The notes under the pieces: model-generated
What the model was told of the DNA's origin: nothing
What the model saw: the letters and a program-made list of their open reading frames with translations, nothing else
The model's database searches: none
Position numbers and translations under genes: made by a program
Shown: in pieces, positions 39,139 through 50,112 of the stretch
Layout: the number at the start of each line of letters is the position of its first letter
Numbering within the stretch: the first letter of the stretch is position 1
NCBI GenBank assembly: GCA_947095535.1
Contig: OX352774.1
Location: forward strand, 179,240,200 to 179,304,199
Direction: 5' to 3'
Source of the DNA: Poecilobothrus nobilitatus
Taxonomy: Eukaryota; Arthropoda; Insecta; Diptera; Dolichopodidae
DNA length: 64,000 nucleotides

Positions 39139-39494
39139 AGAAAGTTTAACTGTAATAGAAGAAATTACAAAATTTTTCCAAATATGGGAACTCATAAAAT
39201 TATTTAGTTGCTTATAAAAAAAAAAAGGAAAGGGTAAGATAAAATTAAAATTAAAATAAAATTTACAAAAATAAAATTAAAATGTTTAACTAACTAAAAT
39301 GAAATTAAAATATAGGATAAATGGAATATAAAAATAATGTCAATACTATTTTAAATAATATAATGTAAGAAACATAATGTAATATATTAAAAATTTATTG
39401 GCCAGGCCCAAAATGGCCTTTGTAGCCGAGGGTTTTACTGATGTTTTTACAATTTATTGTATTAATATTAGATTATATAAATAAATAAATAAAT
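39139..39494 (+). mobile_element. Insertion ending in the LINE/SINE tail, with target-site duplication
   Basis: The 3' end is ATGGCCTTTGTAGCCGAGGG (about 39413-39432), then AAATAAATAAATAAATAA. A 10-bp direct repeat, AATACGTTGA, occurs immediately after the tail (39495-39504) and again at 39129-39138, which would delimit a 356-bp insertion. The part before the tail is AT-rich with no tRNA-like head, so it is best read as a 5'-truncated LINE 3' UTR. If the direct repeat is chance, the whole of 38550-39494 could be one LINE copy. Confidence 0.5.
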
Positions 39495-39507
39495 AATACG
39501 TTGAGTT

Positions 39508-39732
39508 CCACGATCACCGGTCAACATAAAAAAAACTTTGAATTCCACTCGTACCTATCACCAGGGAACTTTAAGTACTCAAATATTTCAAAATCCTGTG
39601 TTGATCCTTGAACATAAAAATAAACTTGCATTAAGTTTCAATGTATCAAATCGGATTATTTTTAATGTTGCCTTTAAAAATAACGTACCTAATGAAGAAT
39701 ACACTGCTAGTATGAGATTTAAATTTGATTAG
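39508..39732 (+). CDS. Unidentified 75-codon open frame
   Basis: The frame starts after a stop at 39502-39504, directly beyond the tail insertion, and ends with TAA-type stop TAG at 39730-39732. It has no in-frame ATG until near the end. The translation looks protein-like rather than low complexity: alternating hydrophobic and polar residues, few K/F runs, and a final YTASMRFKFD as in a terminal beta strand. The shape faintly recalls C-termini of beta-rich secreted peptides such as attacin/diptericin, but key glycines are lacking and I would not assign it. It could be a fragment of a transposon or viral protein, or an exon. The flanks hold no partner exon that I can see. Confidence 0.2.
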   Translation, partial: PRSPVNIKKTLNSTRTYHQGTLSTQIFQNPVLILEHKNKLALSFNVSNRIIFNVAFKNNVPNEEYTASMRFKFD

Positions 39733-39774
39733 GATCTTGGTTTTTTGTTTATTATTTTTGAAAATTGAAATTTG

Positions 39775-40490
39775 CTTATTAGTTTAACTCTATATGCGTC
39801 TGCCCGTCTGTTTGCTGATAAAATTTATAAAAAAAAAACATAATTTTGTTGAACAACAGTTTTAAGTAGTCACATCCATTAGGGAGCTTTCAGCTTTTCA
39901 AATTTTAACAAAGCCATATTTTAGAATATTTATGCAATGTATATTATCACGAGTGCGCCCCTAATATTTTGTTAATCTAGAGGAATCTACGCCAGAGGAT
40001 TGGAATTAATCAAATTTTATAATTTTTGCAATTTAGTATTTAAATATACTGTTATGTGAAAACAAAATTTTGGTAAATTTTGCTTCCCTTATGTATCTCC
40101 TCAACGCTTTTACATAGAATGTTGAAATTTTGAAAAACAAAGATATTTTTGTACTAGTATAAGTTACCCAATTTTTTTGTACCTCCCCTTGCTTGAAAGT
40201 TATTAGGGGTCAAAGAATGAAAATTTGTTAATTTTAGGAGTCTGTGTAATTTTTTGAACACAACAATTAAAAATTCAACATTATATTTTTCCATCTTAAC
40301 AGCTTTTCTTAATTATATAGGATGTCCTTCAAATTGAAAAAAGTGTCTATAAATTTTTAACAATCAAAAATTTTAGAAAATGCACATATTCCAAAAGGAC
40401 AAGAACATTTTTTCTTGTTATTGTAGTTATTAAAAACAATATTTTCAAATATTATCCCATAACCCCTGTAAAAATTAGTTTTGTAATTGA
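39775..40490 (+). mobile_element. Possible Helentron-like relic
   Basis: It contains GCGTCTGCCCGTCTGTTTGC (39797-39816), a degenerate GTCY microsatellite, followed by several hundred bases of the phrase style seen in the 54 and 62 kb elements (for example GAAAGTTATTAGGGGTCAAA near 40196, and AAAATTTTGGTAAATTTTGC-like pieces). No clear terminal hairpin was found. Assignment rests on the microsatellite position and phrase similarity only. Confidence 0.35.
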
Positions 40491-40812
40491 ATAATTACAA
40501 AATTCTCTAAATTTTTTATATATTTACTAACCATGCTATATTTAATGAAAACATCATTTTTTTTTTTTTTTATTTGTATTTTATTAAGGTAATCTTAAAT
40601 CTTAAATTTTTCCTTTTAATTAAATTTTTCAAAGAAATTTCCAAATACATATAATGAAAAAAAAAAAAAAAAAATCAAAATTAATTACTTATTACCATCA
40701 CCACCACTTAAACAAAATAAAAAATTAATTATTGTTAATACTAAAACAAAAAAAAAAATTGAATTTTAATGGTAATTTTTTAATTTTATATACAAACAAT
40801 ATTTTCTTTTTG

Positions 40813-40843
<31 letters not shown>

Positions 40844-43270
40844 TTGATATATATATTTGATAAAGTATGTCTCTCTTTAAAACTAAATAAATTTTTTTTT
40901 GTGCCTGTGTATATGTAATATTTAAATATTTGTTTTGTTTGTATACATCAAAATTATTGTTATATATATAACATGTAAACATACATATATACATACATAA
41001 TGTATACATATTATAAATAAATAATTATTAAATAAATAAAAAAAAAAAATGTGAAAAAATCTCTTTTTAATTTGATTTTTTCATGGAAAAATTATTTTCC
41101 TCCTTCTCATTTTCTTTCCTTTTTTTTTTTTTTTTTTTAATGTTATGTTATTAATTTTGTAGGAAACAAATAAATATAACACTGTATATGTATCATATAT
41201 TATATATTACATAAATGAAATTTTCACATTTTTAGGCGTAGTTTTTTTTTTTTTTTTGTTTGCTTGTATACGAACAATCCTTGTATTTTAAATATTTTAA
41301 TTTGATGAATTCTATAAAAGGATGAGAGAAAAAAATTAAAAATAAAGTAATCTACGTATTAAATAAGAACACATTTCATTTTGCTGAACGTTTTTGTTAC
41401 TTTAAATGCAATTGCAAATTATTAAAAATTTTTGGACTTTTGATAATTTTAAAAATATCCTGAAAAAATATTTTCTCTAGAGAGGAAAATCGTTTAAAAT
41501 TAAAATGTTAAAAAATTTTAAAACATTGTCTAATTTAAGTCGTTACTTTATTTATATAAGAAAAAGAAGACGTACTTTAATATTATCCTTTGGGTAGCTA
41601 TAACAATTTCTATATTTAGCACTTTTTATTTTTTTTATTTTTATGAAACACCCTGTATATATATATAAAGTCATATATGTTAACCATTAAAATAAATCTA
41701 GATTAATATTATATAACGTAATATAATGAAGAGAAATAATTCTTTTTAATATATTTATTTACATAATATCTAAATATTATATATACATACATAAATATAT
41801 TCATATATATGTACAATATATTAATAAATAGTATAATATATATAAATTAAAATAAATATATACACAAAAAAAAAAAAAATTAAAAAAAAAATAAGAATGA
41901 AAATAATAACATTAACAGCATTCTATGTAATATTAATGTAATTAAGGAAATGTTCAACATATTTTTATGTAACTAAATTACAAGCTTAACAGTTCATCAA
42001 GGTGATATTTGTATATATATATATATGGAATATGGTTTGAAATATGGATATAAGTGGGGTGGATGTCATATAATAAAAATTAAGTAAACAAAAAAAAAAA
42101 AAATACCGTTATTTTTTTTATAAAAACGAAAAAAACTCACCCTTTGATTAAGACGACTATAACGACAATTGTTGACGTTGATGACGATGTTGACGATTAT
42201 AATAGAAATGTTGCGTAAACACCATATCAGTAAAAATAAAAAAATACTACCTATGTAGGTATATACATATAAACATTAACTGAAGATTATTATTTATATA
42301 ATAGGTATATAATATAAGTAAAATTTTATAAATTTTTCTGACAATTTAACCTATATAATATAAAGAAAAGGAAATCCACAAAAAAAAAAAAAATTATTAA
42401 TGGAATATATGTTGTCAATTAAATAATTCTTTTTAATTTCTTTTTCTATTTGTTTTTTCGTTTTTTTTTTTTTTTTTTTGTTGATTTAATTTTACTTAAG
42501 GTATTAAATTTTATGAAAGACAATTTTTGTTTTGAATTGATTTAAAAAAAAAGTAAATTAAAATGAAAAGTTAAGTATATAATATCAAAATAATTGTTTT
42601 ATTTAATTTTTATTACATAATATTATGGGATGTTACAAACATTTTTTTTTTAATTATATACAGTTTTCGTCATTATTTTAGCCAAGAAATTAATTTAATT
42701 TGTCTTAGAACAACTTTAAAAATATTTAAATTTAGTATTTTTATAAACAAGGATTTCTTACTGGTTGTGCACAAGGCGGTGCACAACCAGTCGCATAGGA
42801 TAGCTGTAAGGACTGTTGTATATCCCCACTTTCAAACAGTAATGATATCTATAATATAAAAAGGACTTTTTTCCATAAATTACTGTGAAATTAATAAAGA
42901 ATTAATGAGGCTTCGAATGAAAGTACTCAATTAAAAAAAAATATTAAATAGTTTTATTTCAACTTAAGGTTATCTATTAGATACGCAATTATTTTTTAAA
43001 TTATTTCTTAGACTAATTATTAGATACTTTACAGTTTTACATTATTAATCACTCTTTTTGAGCTCAACAAAATAACAAGCATTTTTTATATGTTCTATAT
43101 AAAAATAACAGATTTTAAGGTTTTCATTTTAAAACATTGAAAAAATAATTTTTTATATTTTAATATTTGAAAGTTTGGAATATTATGTCCTTCAATCCAA
43201 CTAACGTATGCTTAAATTGATTTCTTATTCTGATTAATTGACCTATATAACAAGACAAAATATTTTATTT
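40491..43270. other. AT-rich stretch with one strong hairpin
   Basis: No gene recognised. It includes TA arrays (40818-40842, 42015-42024), homopolymers and the hairpin at 42760-42791. A trinucleotide-rich, less AT-biased patch at 42138-42230 is discussed under findings. Confidence 0.6.
42760..42791. repeat. Perfect 13-bp hairpin
   Basis: ACTGGTTGTGCAC (42760-42772) and GTGCACAACCAGT (42779-42791) are exact reverse complements around a 6-base loop AAGGCG. It is GC-rich in a very AT-rich context. No poly(T) follows, and there is no gene that it could terminate. It may be a small palindromic element end or a replication-slippage palindrome. Confidence 0.85.
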
Positions 43271-43274
43271 AATT

Positions 43275-43614
43275 ATTTATTTATTTATACTAATATTACA
43301 TACATAAATGTAATGCAATATTATTGAAACATCGGCTACTAAGGTCATTATAGGTTTTTATACTATTATTAAATATATTTAATAAATTAAATTTTAATTA
43401 ATTTAATAAAAAAAATTTTTTAAATTTTTATACTATTATTAAATAATATACTAATATTATTTATTTTGTTTATATTATATACTATATATTTACATTATAT
43501 TTGGTCGTAAAGGGGGTATGTAAAGAAAAAAACACTTACGACCTGTGCAGGGATCGAACCCACACTCCTTCGGTTAATACGCCACACACCTATCCACTAG
43601 GCTACCGAAGCCCC
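43275..43614 (-). mobile_element. tRNA-derived SINE, family S1, long copy
   Basis: Reversed, it starts GGGGCTTCGGTAGCCTAGTG, box A-like TAGCCTAGTGGATAG, and box B-like GGGTTCGATCCCTGC. It continues with ACAGGTCGTAAG and the inverted partner CTTTACGACC, then an AT-rich body longer than in other copies because TTTTTATACTATTATTAAAT is present twice. It ends with ATGACCTTAGTAGCCGATG and ATAAATAAATAATTAAAT. Its 5' flank is the same 44-bp linker found beside the 28.2 kb copy. Confidence 0.85.
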
Positions 43615-43659
43615 AATAATTTATTATATTCAAATAAAAGAATGAAATCTTTAAGTTTC

Positions 43660-45390
43660 CTTTCCTTCAATATATTTCAACATTTGCATACTTATGGGCT
43701 TTTAACAGTTTAACATTTTCAATTAGGAATTTTTCTTTTCTTTCTTTTAGGAATTTTTCTTTTATCGATTTATTCATTTTATCTAAAACTTTACTTTTAG
43801 AAATATTAATTTTTGAAAAAGAATTTTTTTTTTTTTGTATCCAGTATTGTATCATTTTCTATTCCCTTTTAGAAAAATAGAAAAATTTCTTTATTAAAAA
43901 CCTTTTAAAGATTTGTATTTTTTATTAAGTTTCTTTTGTAAAGAAAAAAAAAAAACTCTTTAAAAAGTGAAAACAAATATAAACAAAATATTAAATAAGG
44001 AAAAAAAAAAAATCACTAAAAAGAGCAAAAACGAAACACTAATCCGAATTTTTTTTTTTGTTTGTTTTGTTTTAAGGTCGGTCAGGTTGTCATTAAATTT
44101 TTTTTGTTTTTTATTTTCATTTTTCTTTACACTTTACACTATTAAAAATATGTACGCATACATACTAAAATATAATTATATAACACACATTTACATATAC
44201 AAAAGTTTTTCAATATACATACACTTAAACTAAATTCTGTAAGCAAATAATATCCTTTAGTTGTTTTCTTTTCAAATATTTAATTCTAAATCAAAAAGTA
44301 TAACAAAAAGAAAATGAAAGGATAAATTGAATCACATGACCTGTAAACATTTATTAAAATAAGCAAGTGAAAGAAAATCCTGTTTCTTTGTTTTATATAT
44401 TTTGGGTAATTCACCCCTTAATTTTTACCAACAAAACAAAAAGAATTGCCAAAAATACCAACAAAAAAAAAAAACAAAAAGAAAAGAAATCATTAAGAAA
44501 CAGCTTTAATAAAGAGAGAAAAACACAAGGACTTTACAATCAAAATTTTTTTTTTCTTATTTAGTTCGGTCAAACCTAGGCCTATCAACAAACAAAAAAA
44601 AACAAACCTAAAAAATATATGTATGTATAATTTTCAAGTGTAAATATAAATATTGTATAGAAGTTGATTATAGGGTGCGGAATATTAAAATAAATTTATG
44701 GTCAAAAAAACAAGAACAAAAAAAAAAAAAAAAAACATAAAGTAAAAGAATACGAAATTAAATAAAGAAAAAGAAAAATGAAAGTAAACAAAACAAGGGA
44801 TTTTTAAAATAAAATAAAAAAATATTCATATTGGTGTAGAAATTTTTGTATAATAATATATAATAACTCTTGTACAAGTATATTATATATTATTATACTT
44901 ACATATGTATATATTTAATTGAACCTAACCTATACCCATAATTTAAAGTAAAATCATTTACAATATCAAAAATAAAAAACAAGACCGAATAATTTTTATT
45001 TTGGTATTTCTTTTTACTTTTCTCTTGGTTTTTTTTTGTTTTAAGGAAATCCGCAAAATTTTTTTCTTTATTTTGAAATTTATATAAAAAGCAATATAAA
45101 ATTCATAAATTTAAATCAAGTTTATAACCACTTTTATAATCTGAAAATACAATGTTGCGCTCATTAAAATATGTTCTTTATTAAAATTTCGCAAGCCTTA
45201 ATACGATTATTTAAAATTTCGGAACACCAAAAATAAATTCCGAAGTCTGTAAGTTTAACTCTATTTAACTGAAAATTTTGACCTAAACAGAAAATAAAAT
45301 AACTATTGTATAAGATAATAGATGGCGCAGAAAAAAAAAATATTTATGCTTCATATCCTTCACAATAGTTACAGCGGCTGTAATACGGCT
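43660..45390. other. AT-rich stretch without a gene
   Basis: ORFs at 43667-43855, 43967-44233 and 44367-44564 are K/F-rich low complexity. A CCTAACCTATACCC segment near 44930 resembles repeats seen after LINE stop codons elsewhere in this window, but no protein match adjoins it. Confidence 0.6.
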
Positions 45391-45394
45391 TATT

Positions 45395-45640
45395 GAAAAT
45401 AACGATTAAAAAGAAATTCAATCTTGATCTAATAAGTTATTTAGGATATGTCCTAACCTTCTCAAAGAACTAATAGGAGTGTAAAGAAAATGAAAAATTT
45501 TAAAATAACATAAAAGATGATTTATTTACCTGGTAGTATTAATGTTTTGGAAGAATTCAAATTACCGTTTGCAAAACTTTTAAGTAAAAATGCTAAATTT
45601 TCATCTAAAATTGAATGTAATTTTGATTTCATCTAGAAAA
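45395..45640 (+). pseudogene. Ty3/gypsy pol remnant (RT to RNase H junction)
   Basis: Two plus-strand frames give adjacent pieces. First KFNLDLISYLGYVLTFSKN (45406-45465), which matches the end of a Ty3/gypsy reverse transcriptase (KCxFxxxxVxYLGHxIS). Then a frame ending in KLPFAKLLSKNAKFSSKIEC (about 45560-45618) matches the connection before RNase H (xPLTxLLKKNxxFxWxxEC). The intervening FLGLxxYYRRFI segment is missing or frameshifted, with stops at 45466-45471, so this is a short dead remnant. No LTR, gag or integrase was found nearby. The match is by eye. Confidence 0.5.
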
Positions 45641-45649
45641 AAAATTTAC

Positions 45650-48590
45650 AAGTTATGGCTTGTAATTTTGGAAAACTCTTTTATATTTTTAAAATGATAT
45701 TTAAATGTTTTTGTTTTCAGATCCTGTACATGATAGTCATAATTTAAATCACATTTTTGAATCATATTTTTTTTTTTTTATCTAATTCTTTTTTTTTATC
45801 CTTTTCATTTATTCTGCAATGTTAGGTGGTATTATTATAAACATTTTTCTTGTTTTTTTTTTTTTTTGTGTACTTTATTTGTTAGGTGTTTTTTTTTTTT
45901 TTTTTTTTATATTTTTCTTATTTTGCTGTTGTTGTTTATTTAATTTTTTTTTTTAAATTATTTTTCTTCCTTGATTTTTTGTTTTTTTGTTTTTTTTTTT
46001 TCCTATTGTGTTTATTTGTTTGTTTATTTTATTATTTTGATTTGTGTTATTATTTTATTTATGATTATTTTAAGGGGTATTAAATTCCGCAAAAAAAAAA
46101 CAAAAAAGTATAACATAATAATTTTCAAATTTTTTCAACAACAATAACAATAGTGAGGAACAATAACAATATTTAAATTTTCATTTTTATTTATTTTTTC
46201 TTTTTGTGTTTTTTTTTTTTGTTATATCCTTGTGCAAGGAATCAGGAAAATCTAACCAAGAAATAAAAAATTTATCCTCATTTATTCTGTGTTTTTTTTT
46301 TTTGTTTTTTGTTTTGCTTTTTGTAGAGATCTGTAGATGATTTTTTATATGTATTTGTATATGTTTAAATGTGTTTGTATATTTGTGTAGCGATTATGAA
46401 TAACATAACCTCTATTCAAGCCTTCTTATATCATTTAAATTAAAATTTGTGTTGAAACCGAGAAAAATAAAAAAAAAAAAAAAAAAAACAAAAAACAAAA
46501 TTTAAAAGAAAACAGAAAACTCTTTTCAAACTATAGAAAAAAAAAAAAAAAACAAAATAACAAAAATAAATTTCGGACTTTTATATATATTTTTATCTCT
46601 CTTTCTAACTTCTGTTTTTCTATTTCTTTATTTCTTTTTATATTTTGTAATATGACTTAATTTTGTATAAATTCTGGCATATAAACCTTAAATTTATAAA
46701 TTTTTGTTATTTTTTTTTTTTTGTGTAAATTTTAAAGATAAATTTTTATTGTTATTGTTGTGTTGTTTTTTTTAAGGATTATTAAAATACAAACAACTAT
46801 AAATATAAATAAAAAATTTAAAGTAGTTTTTTTTTGTTTTTGAACCTAATTTAAAAAGAAAAAAAAAAAATCAAATGAAATTACATAAACAGTAAAAAGA
46901 AACTAATTTCAACTGAATAAAAATATATGTATCTATAGATATTTTTATATTAAGTAGTAGATATAATAAACTTTTTAATTTTAAAGAGGATTTAAAGTGT
47001 AATTTTGTATTGTTAGAATAATTTTGATATAGAAAATAATATAATGTACTATAAAGATAATAGATTATTTTAGTACCTATAGTAAAATCAAAATGATAAA
47101 AAAATTTTTAAAAAATGAATTATAGTTATTAAGGATTATATATACATATATTAAAATATATGTATTTTCCAAAGAAAACTTTTTATTTTAAAAAAAATAC
47201 CGTTATTATAGCGATGATCATTTCAATATTATTTTTATAACAATTAGCTATTCCCTTTTATATTTTTTAATTTTTTAATAATAAAAAAAAAAAACATTAA
47301 AAAAAAAAGGATATTATAATAATGTTAGAACAAAATTTTAGACAATAATTATACAGTTTTACCTTATCTTTTCAAAAGATTTATAAAATTTTATTTTTGA
47401 ATTATTATACTTGAAAAGTTTTTTTTTTTTTTAACAAGTTAAGATAATACAATAATATCTATAGATATATATATATATATATATATAATATAGAAACCAC
47501 TATATATTTTGAATATATACATACTAACTAAATAATATTCTGTGTTTTACAATTCATCTTAAGGATTACTAAATTTAAAAGTTTATGAAAAAAATGTATT
47601 TATCAAAATGGTTAAAAATAAATTATACACCTATATAGATACTTATTTATATACTTATATCATACCTATACTTAATATAAAAATTAATAATATTTGTAAG
47701 ATTGTAAGATTTTAATCTGGATGATAACTGATTGTTTTTTTAAGGACATTTTTTAAATTTTAATTTTATATTTTATTTAAATATATACAAAATTTTAAAT
47801 TTCGTTCTAGAAAATTACTAAAAAATTAATAATAAGAAAAAAAAAAAACAACAAAATAAGTATTTCTTGTATAATTTTTTCCTCATTTACATAATTTTTT
47901 TTTGTTTTTTTTTTTTTTTTTTTGATTTTTTAAGGAAATTTATACTGTATTTATTAGAATAATTTAAAACCATATTTCTTTTTTCTATTTAAAAACAAAA
48001 ATTAAGGATATAAAAGGAATGAAATATTTGTACAGGTGTAATAGAAAACATAATACAAAGAAATATAAAAAAAAAAAACATTTAACAACCACCTAAAATT
48101 TTTCCATAACATAATCAAAAATCTAACAATAAAATAAAATTTCAAGGATAAAATTTAAAAATTATTATTAGAAATTTGAAAATTTTTTTTAAGAATAAAA
48201 AATTTTAATACATTTAAAGTTATTTTTAAAAATTATTTTTGTAAGAGTAAGGGGAAGAAATATATTGGATAGTTTTGTTACTTTTAGAAGATGTTATATG
48301 AAATATTAAAGTTGAAAATGGTTGAGAAATGGAGAAAAAAAATTTTACTTTAATATAAATAATAAATATTACTTATTTTAATTTCTAAAATATAAGCATT
48401 TTTATATAGAAAGATATTTTACTTTTTTATTCCCATGAATGACTATAATAATTTTATGGGCTGTTTTCCTTTCGCATGTGGGCCATATGTAATTTTTCTT
48501 AAATAAAGTATTCATTGTATATAGTTTGTATATATATATATTGTATAGTTTGTTTATTATTTATATATATTATATTGATCAATTTATTTT
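45650..48590. other. AT-rich stretch without a gene
   Basis: Dominated by T-rich then A-rich tracts (45886-45908, 46472-46489, 47467-47487 (TA)n). The ORF at 45886-46083 is F/L low complexity. No element recognised. Several AAGGATTA words occur here (46774, 47131, 47561). Confidence 0.65.
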
Positions 48591-48594
48591 GGTT

Positions 48595-49590
48595 TAAAAA
48601 TTTGGTTTCGTTCAGGCTTCACATCCTGGACATTTCGTCAACTCTTTTCTTAATCTTTATGAACTACCTACTTCCTTCTACTCTCAATTCAATCCATAGT
48701 TTTGCAGTTGTAAGTAATTTAGTGATATCTTATGATTTCCTAACGAAATGAAATGTTACACTTATCATTTGGTTAGTATTACTTAACGATAATCTAGTTA
48801 AAATAGATGATTGGTGTAAAGTTAACAGAGTAGATTTCAACATATCGAAAATTCAAAGAAAAACTGTATTTCTTACAAAAGAAATAAGTTTGAATTAATT
48901 TTCCGATTTCAAGAAGAAATTATACAGCGGTTCGTATAGTTTAAACATTTTTAAGCATGCAACTAAATAAAAAGATGATATGGAAGCCAAAAATACTGTC
49001 AAATGTTTGGGGTTTTCTTTCTCATTGCAAAACATATTTTTCTCCAAAATATCTGTCAAATATTTATAAAGCCTACATTTGATATAATATGTAGTACTAC
49101 ACTCATATATAACACTGCACATACTAAAAATGATCTTTGAGTTATTTCGCACCTTACGTTTAATAGGCGACGCTCTGAAACTATAGTAAAACAAACTTCT
49201 ATTAACATGTGTCGAAGTATTGTAGCAAATTCATCTCTTTTAGATAACTAGGTATTTTATAGGTAATGACACTGCCTTTATTTAACTAAAGTGTAATACT
49301 CTATTGAACTAAAATCACTTATGCTGCGCCTAAAACTACTCCAACGTACAACGAAAAAGCTGACCATATCTGCACAGTGAAAATTCTTAAGTGGTTAAAA
49401 ACTGTTTATGAAAAATCCATTCGTTGTGAGAACTGTTAGGATATATGTAACATCCTTTCATCAAATATTTTCCCTTCTGTCAATAACGTTCTATTGTACA
49501 ATTTATAACAATTCCAAAAAGATTTTTCGGTTTAAGATTCTTAAAGTTCTTGTCTACTTAACCCTCCAACTCTACCTTAATATCAAATAG
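48595..49590 (+). pseudogene. Heavily decayed LINE reverse transcriptase
   Basis: The plus strand reads, across frames, a run of RT-like segments in correct order. FLIFMNYLLPSTLNSIHSFA (48648-48705) corresponds to FLIFINDLP...HSFAFADD with the catalytic FADD degraded. KIDDWCKVNRVDFNISKIQ lies at 48800-48857, where Jockey/CR1 proteins have the conserved W-x-N-x-x-K region. There are traces of the connection at 49110-49190, and NPFVVRTVRIY at 49411-49443 matches the C-terminal FxxRTxRxYN motif. The minus-strand 99-codon ORF at 48895-49194 is a shadow. There are many stops and several frameshifts, and the catalytic aspartates are gone. It is followed directly by the MITE at 49632. Confidence 0.6.
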
Positions 49591-49631
49591 GTATATATAA
49601 AACTCAAATTATTTATATTTTTCTAAATATT

Positions 49632-49984
49632 AAATGGCTGTTATTTGGAATAGATGACCACCATGACAGTTCGATTTGCAATTTTCAGAAATTAAACTAC
49701 AATGAAATTCATGAAGTTTTGTGGAGATACCAATTGACGTGTACGGCATTAAGGGATTAAAATTCTCATTTTCAAAAACGAGGTTATATGTTCATGCTCA
49801 TGCTCATGCTCACAAGAACTAAGAGGGCTCTTTAATAATATATGTGGGCTCTTTAGAAAGAAAGAGAATGCAAAAATAAAAATATTTGGAAAAAAATGTA
49901 CCGTTCAAAAATTTCATTGTAGTTTAACTTCTGAAAATTTGGTTATGATGTGCGGTGGTCACCTATTCCAAAGAACAGCCTATT
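49632..49984. mobile_element. MITE with about 75-bp terminal inverted repeats
   Basis: The left arm (49633-49709) and right arm (49910-49983) are imperfect inverted repeats. Both contain TTTGGAATAG, GACCACC, TTTTCAGAA and AAACTACAATGAAATT, running from the outer GGCTGTT to the inner AATTTCATTGTAGTTT. The 200-bp centre has no coding potential and holds three CATGCT units (49793-49810). The element is bounded by A/T-rich DNA (TA or TAA on both sides), so the exact target duplication cannot be fixed. It belongs to a DNA-transposon-derived non-autonomous family I cannot name. Confidence 0.75.
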
Positions 49985-50112
49985 TTTTATTTTCATTTAA
50001 TTTTTTATACAATTTTTCTTAATTGATTATTGTAATATGACTTACAATAAATAAATAAATTAAATAAAAAAACAAAGAAAAAACATCTTAAATTTCATCT
50101 TTATTTGTTTTT

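Noticed and set aside
48895..49194. A 99-codon minus-strand ORF.
   Set aside because: The opposite strand carries RT-like segments in order across this interval, so the ORF is a shadow of the decayed LINE.
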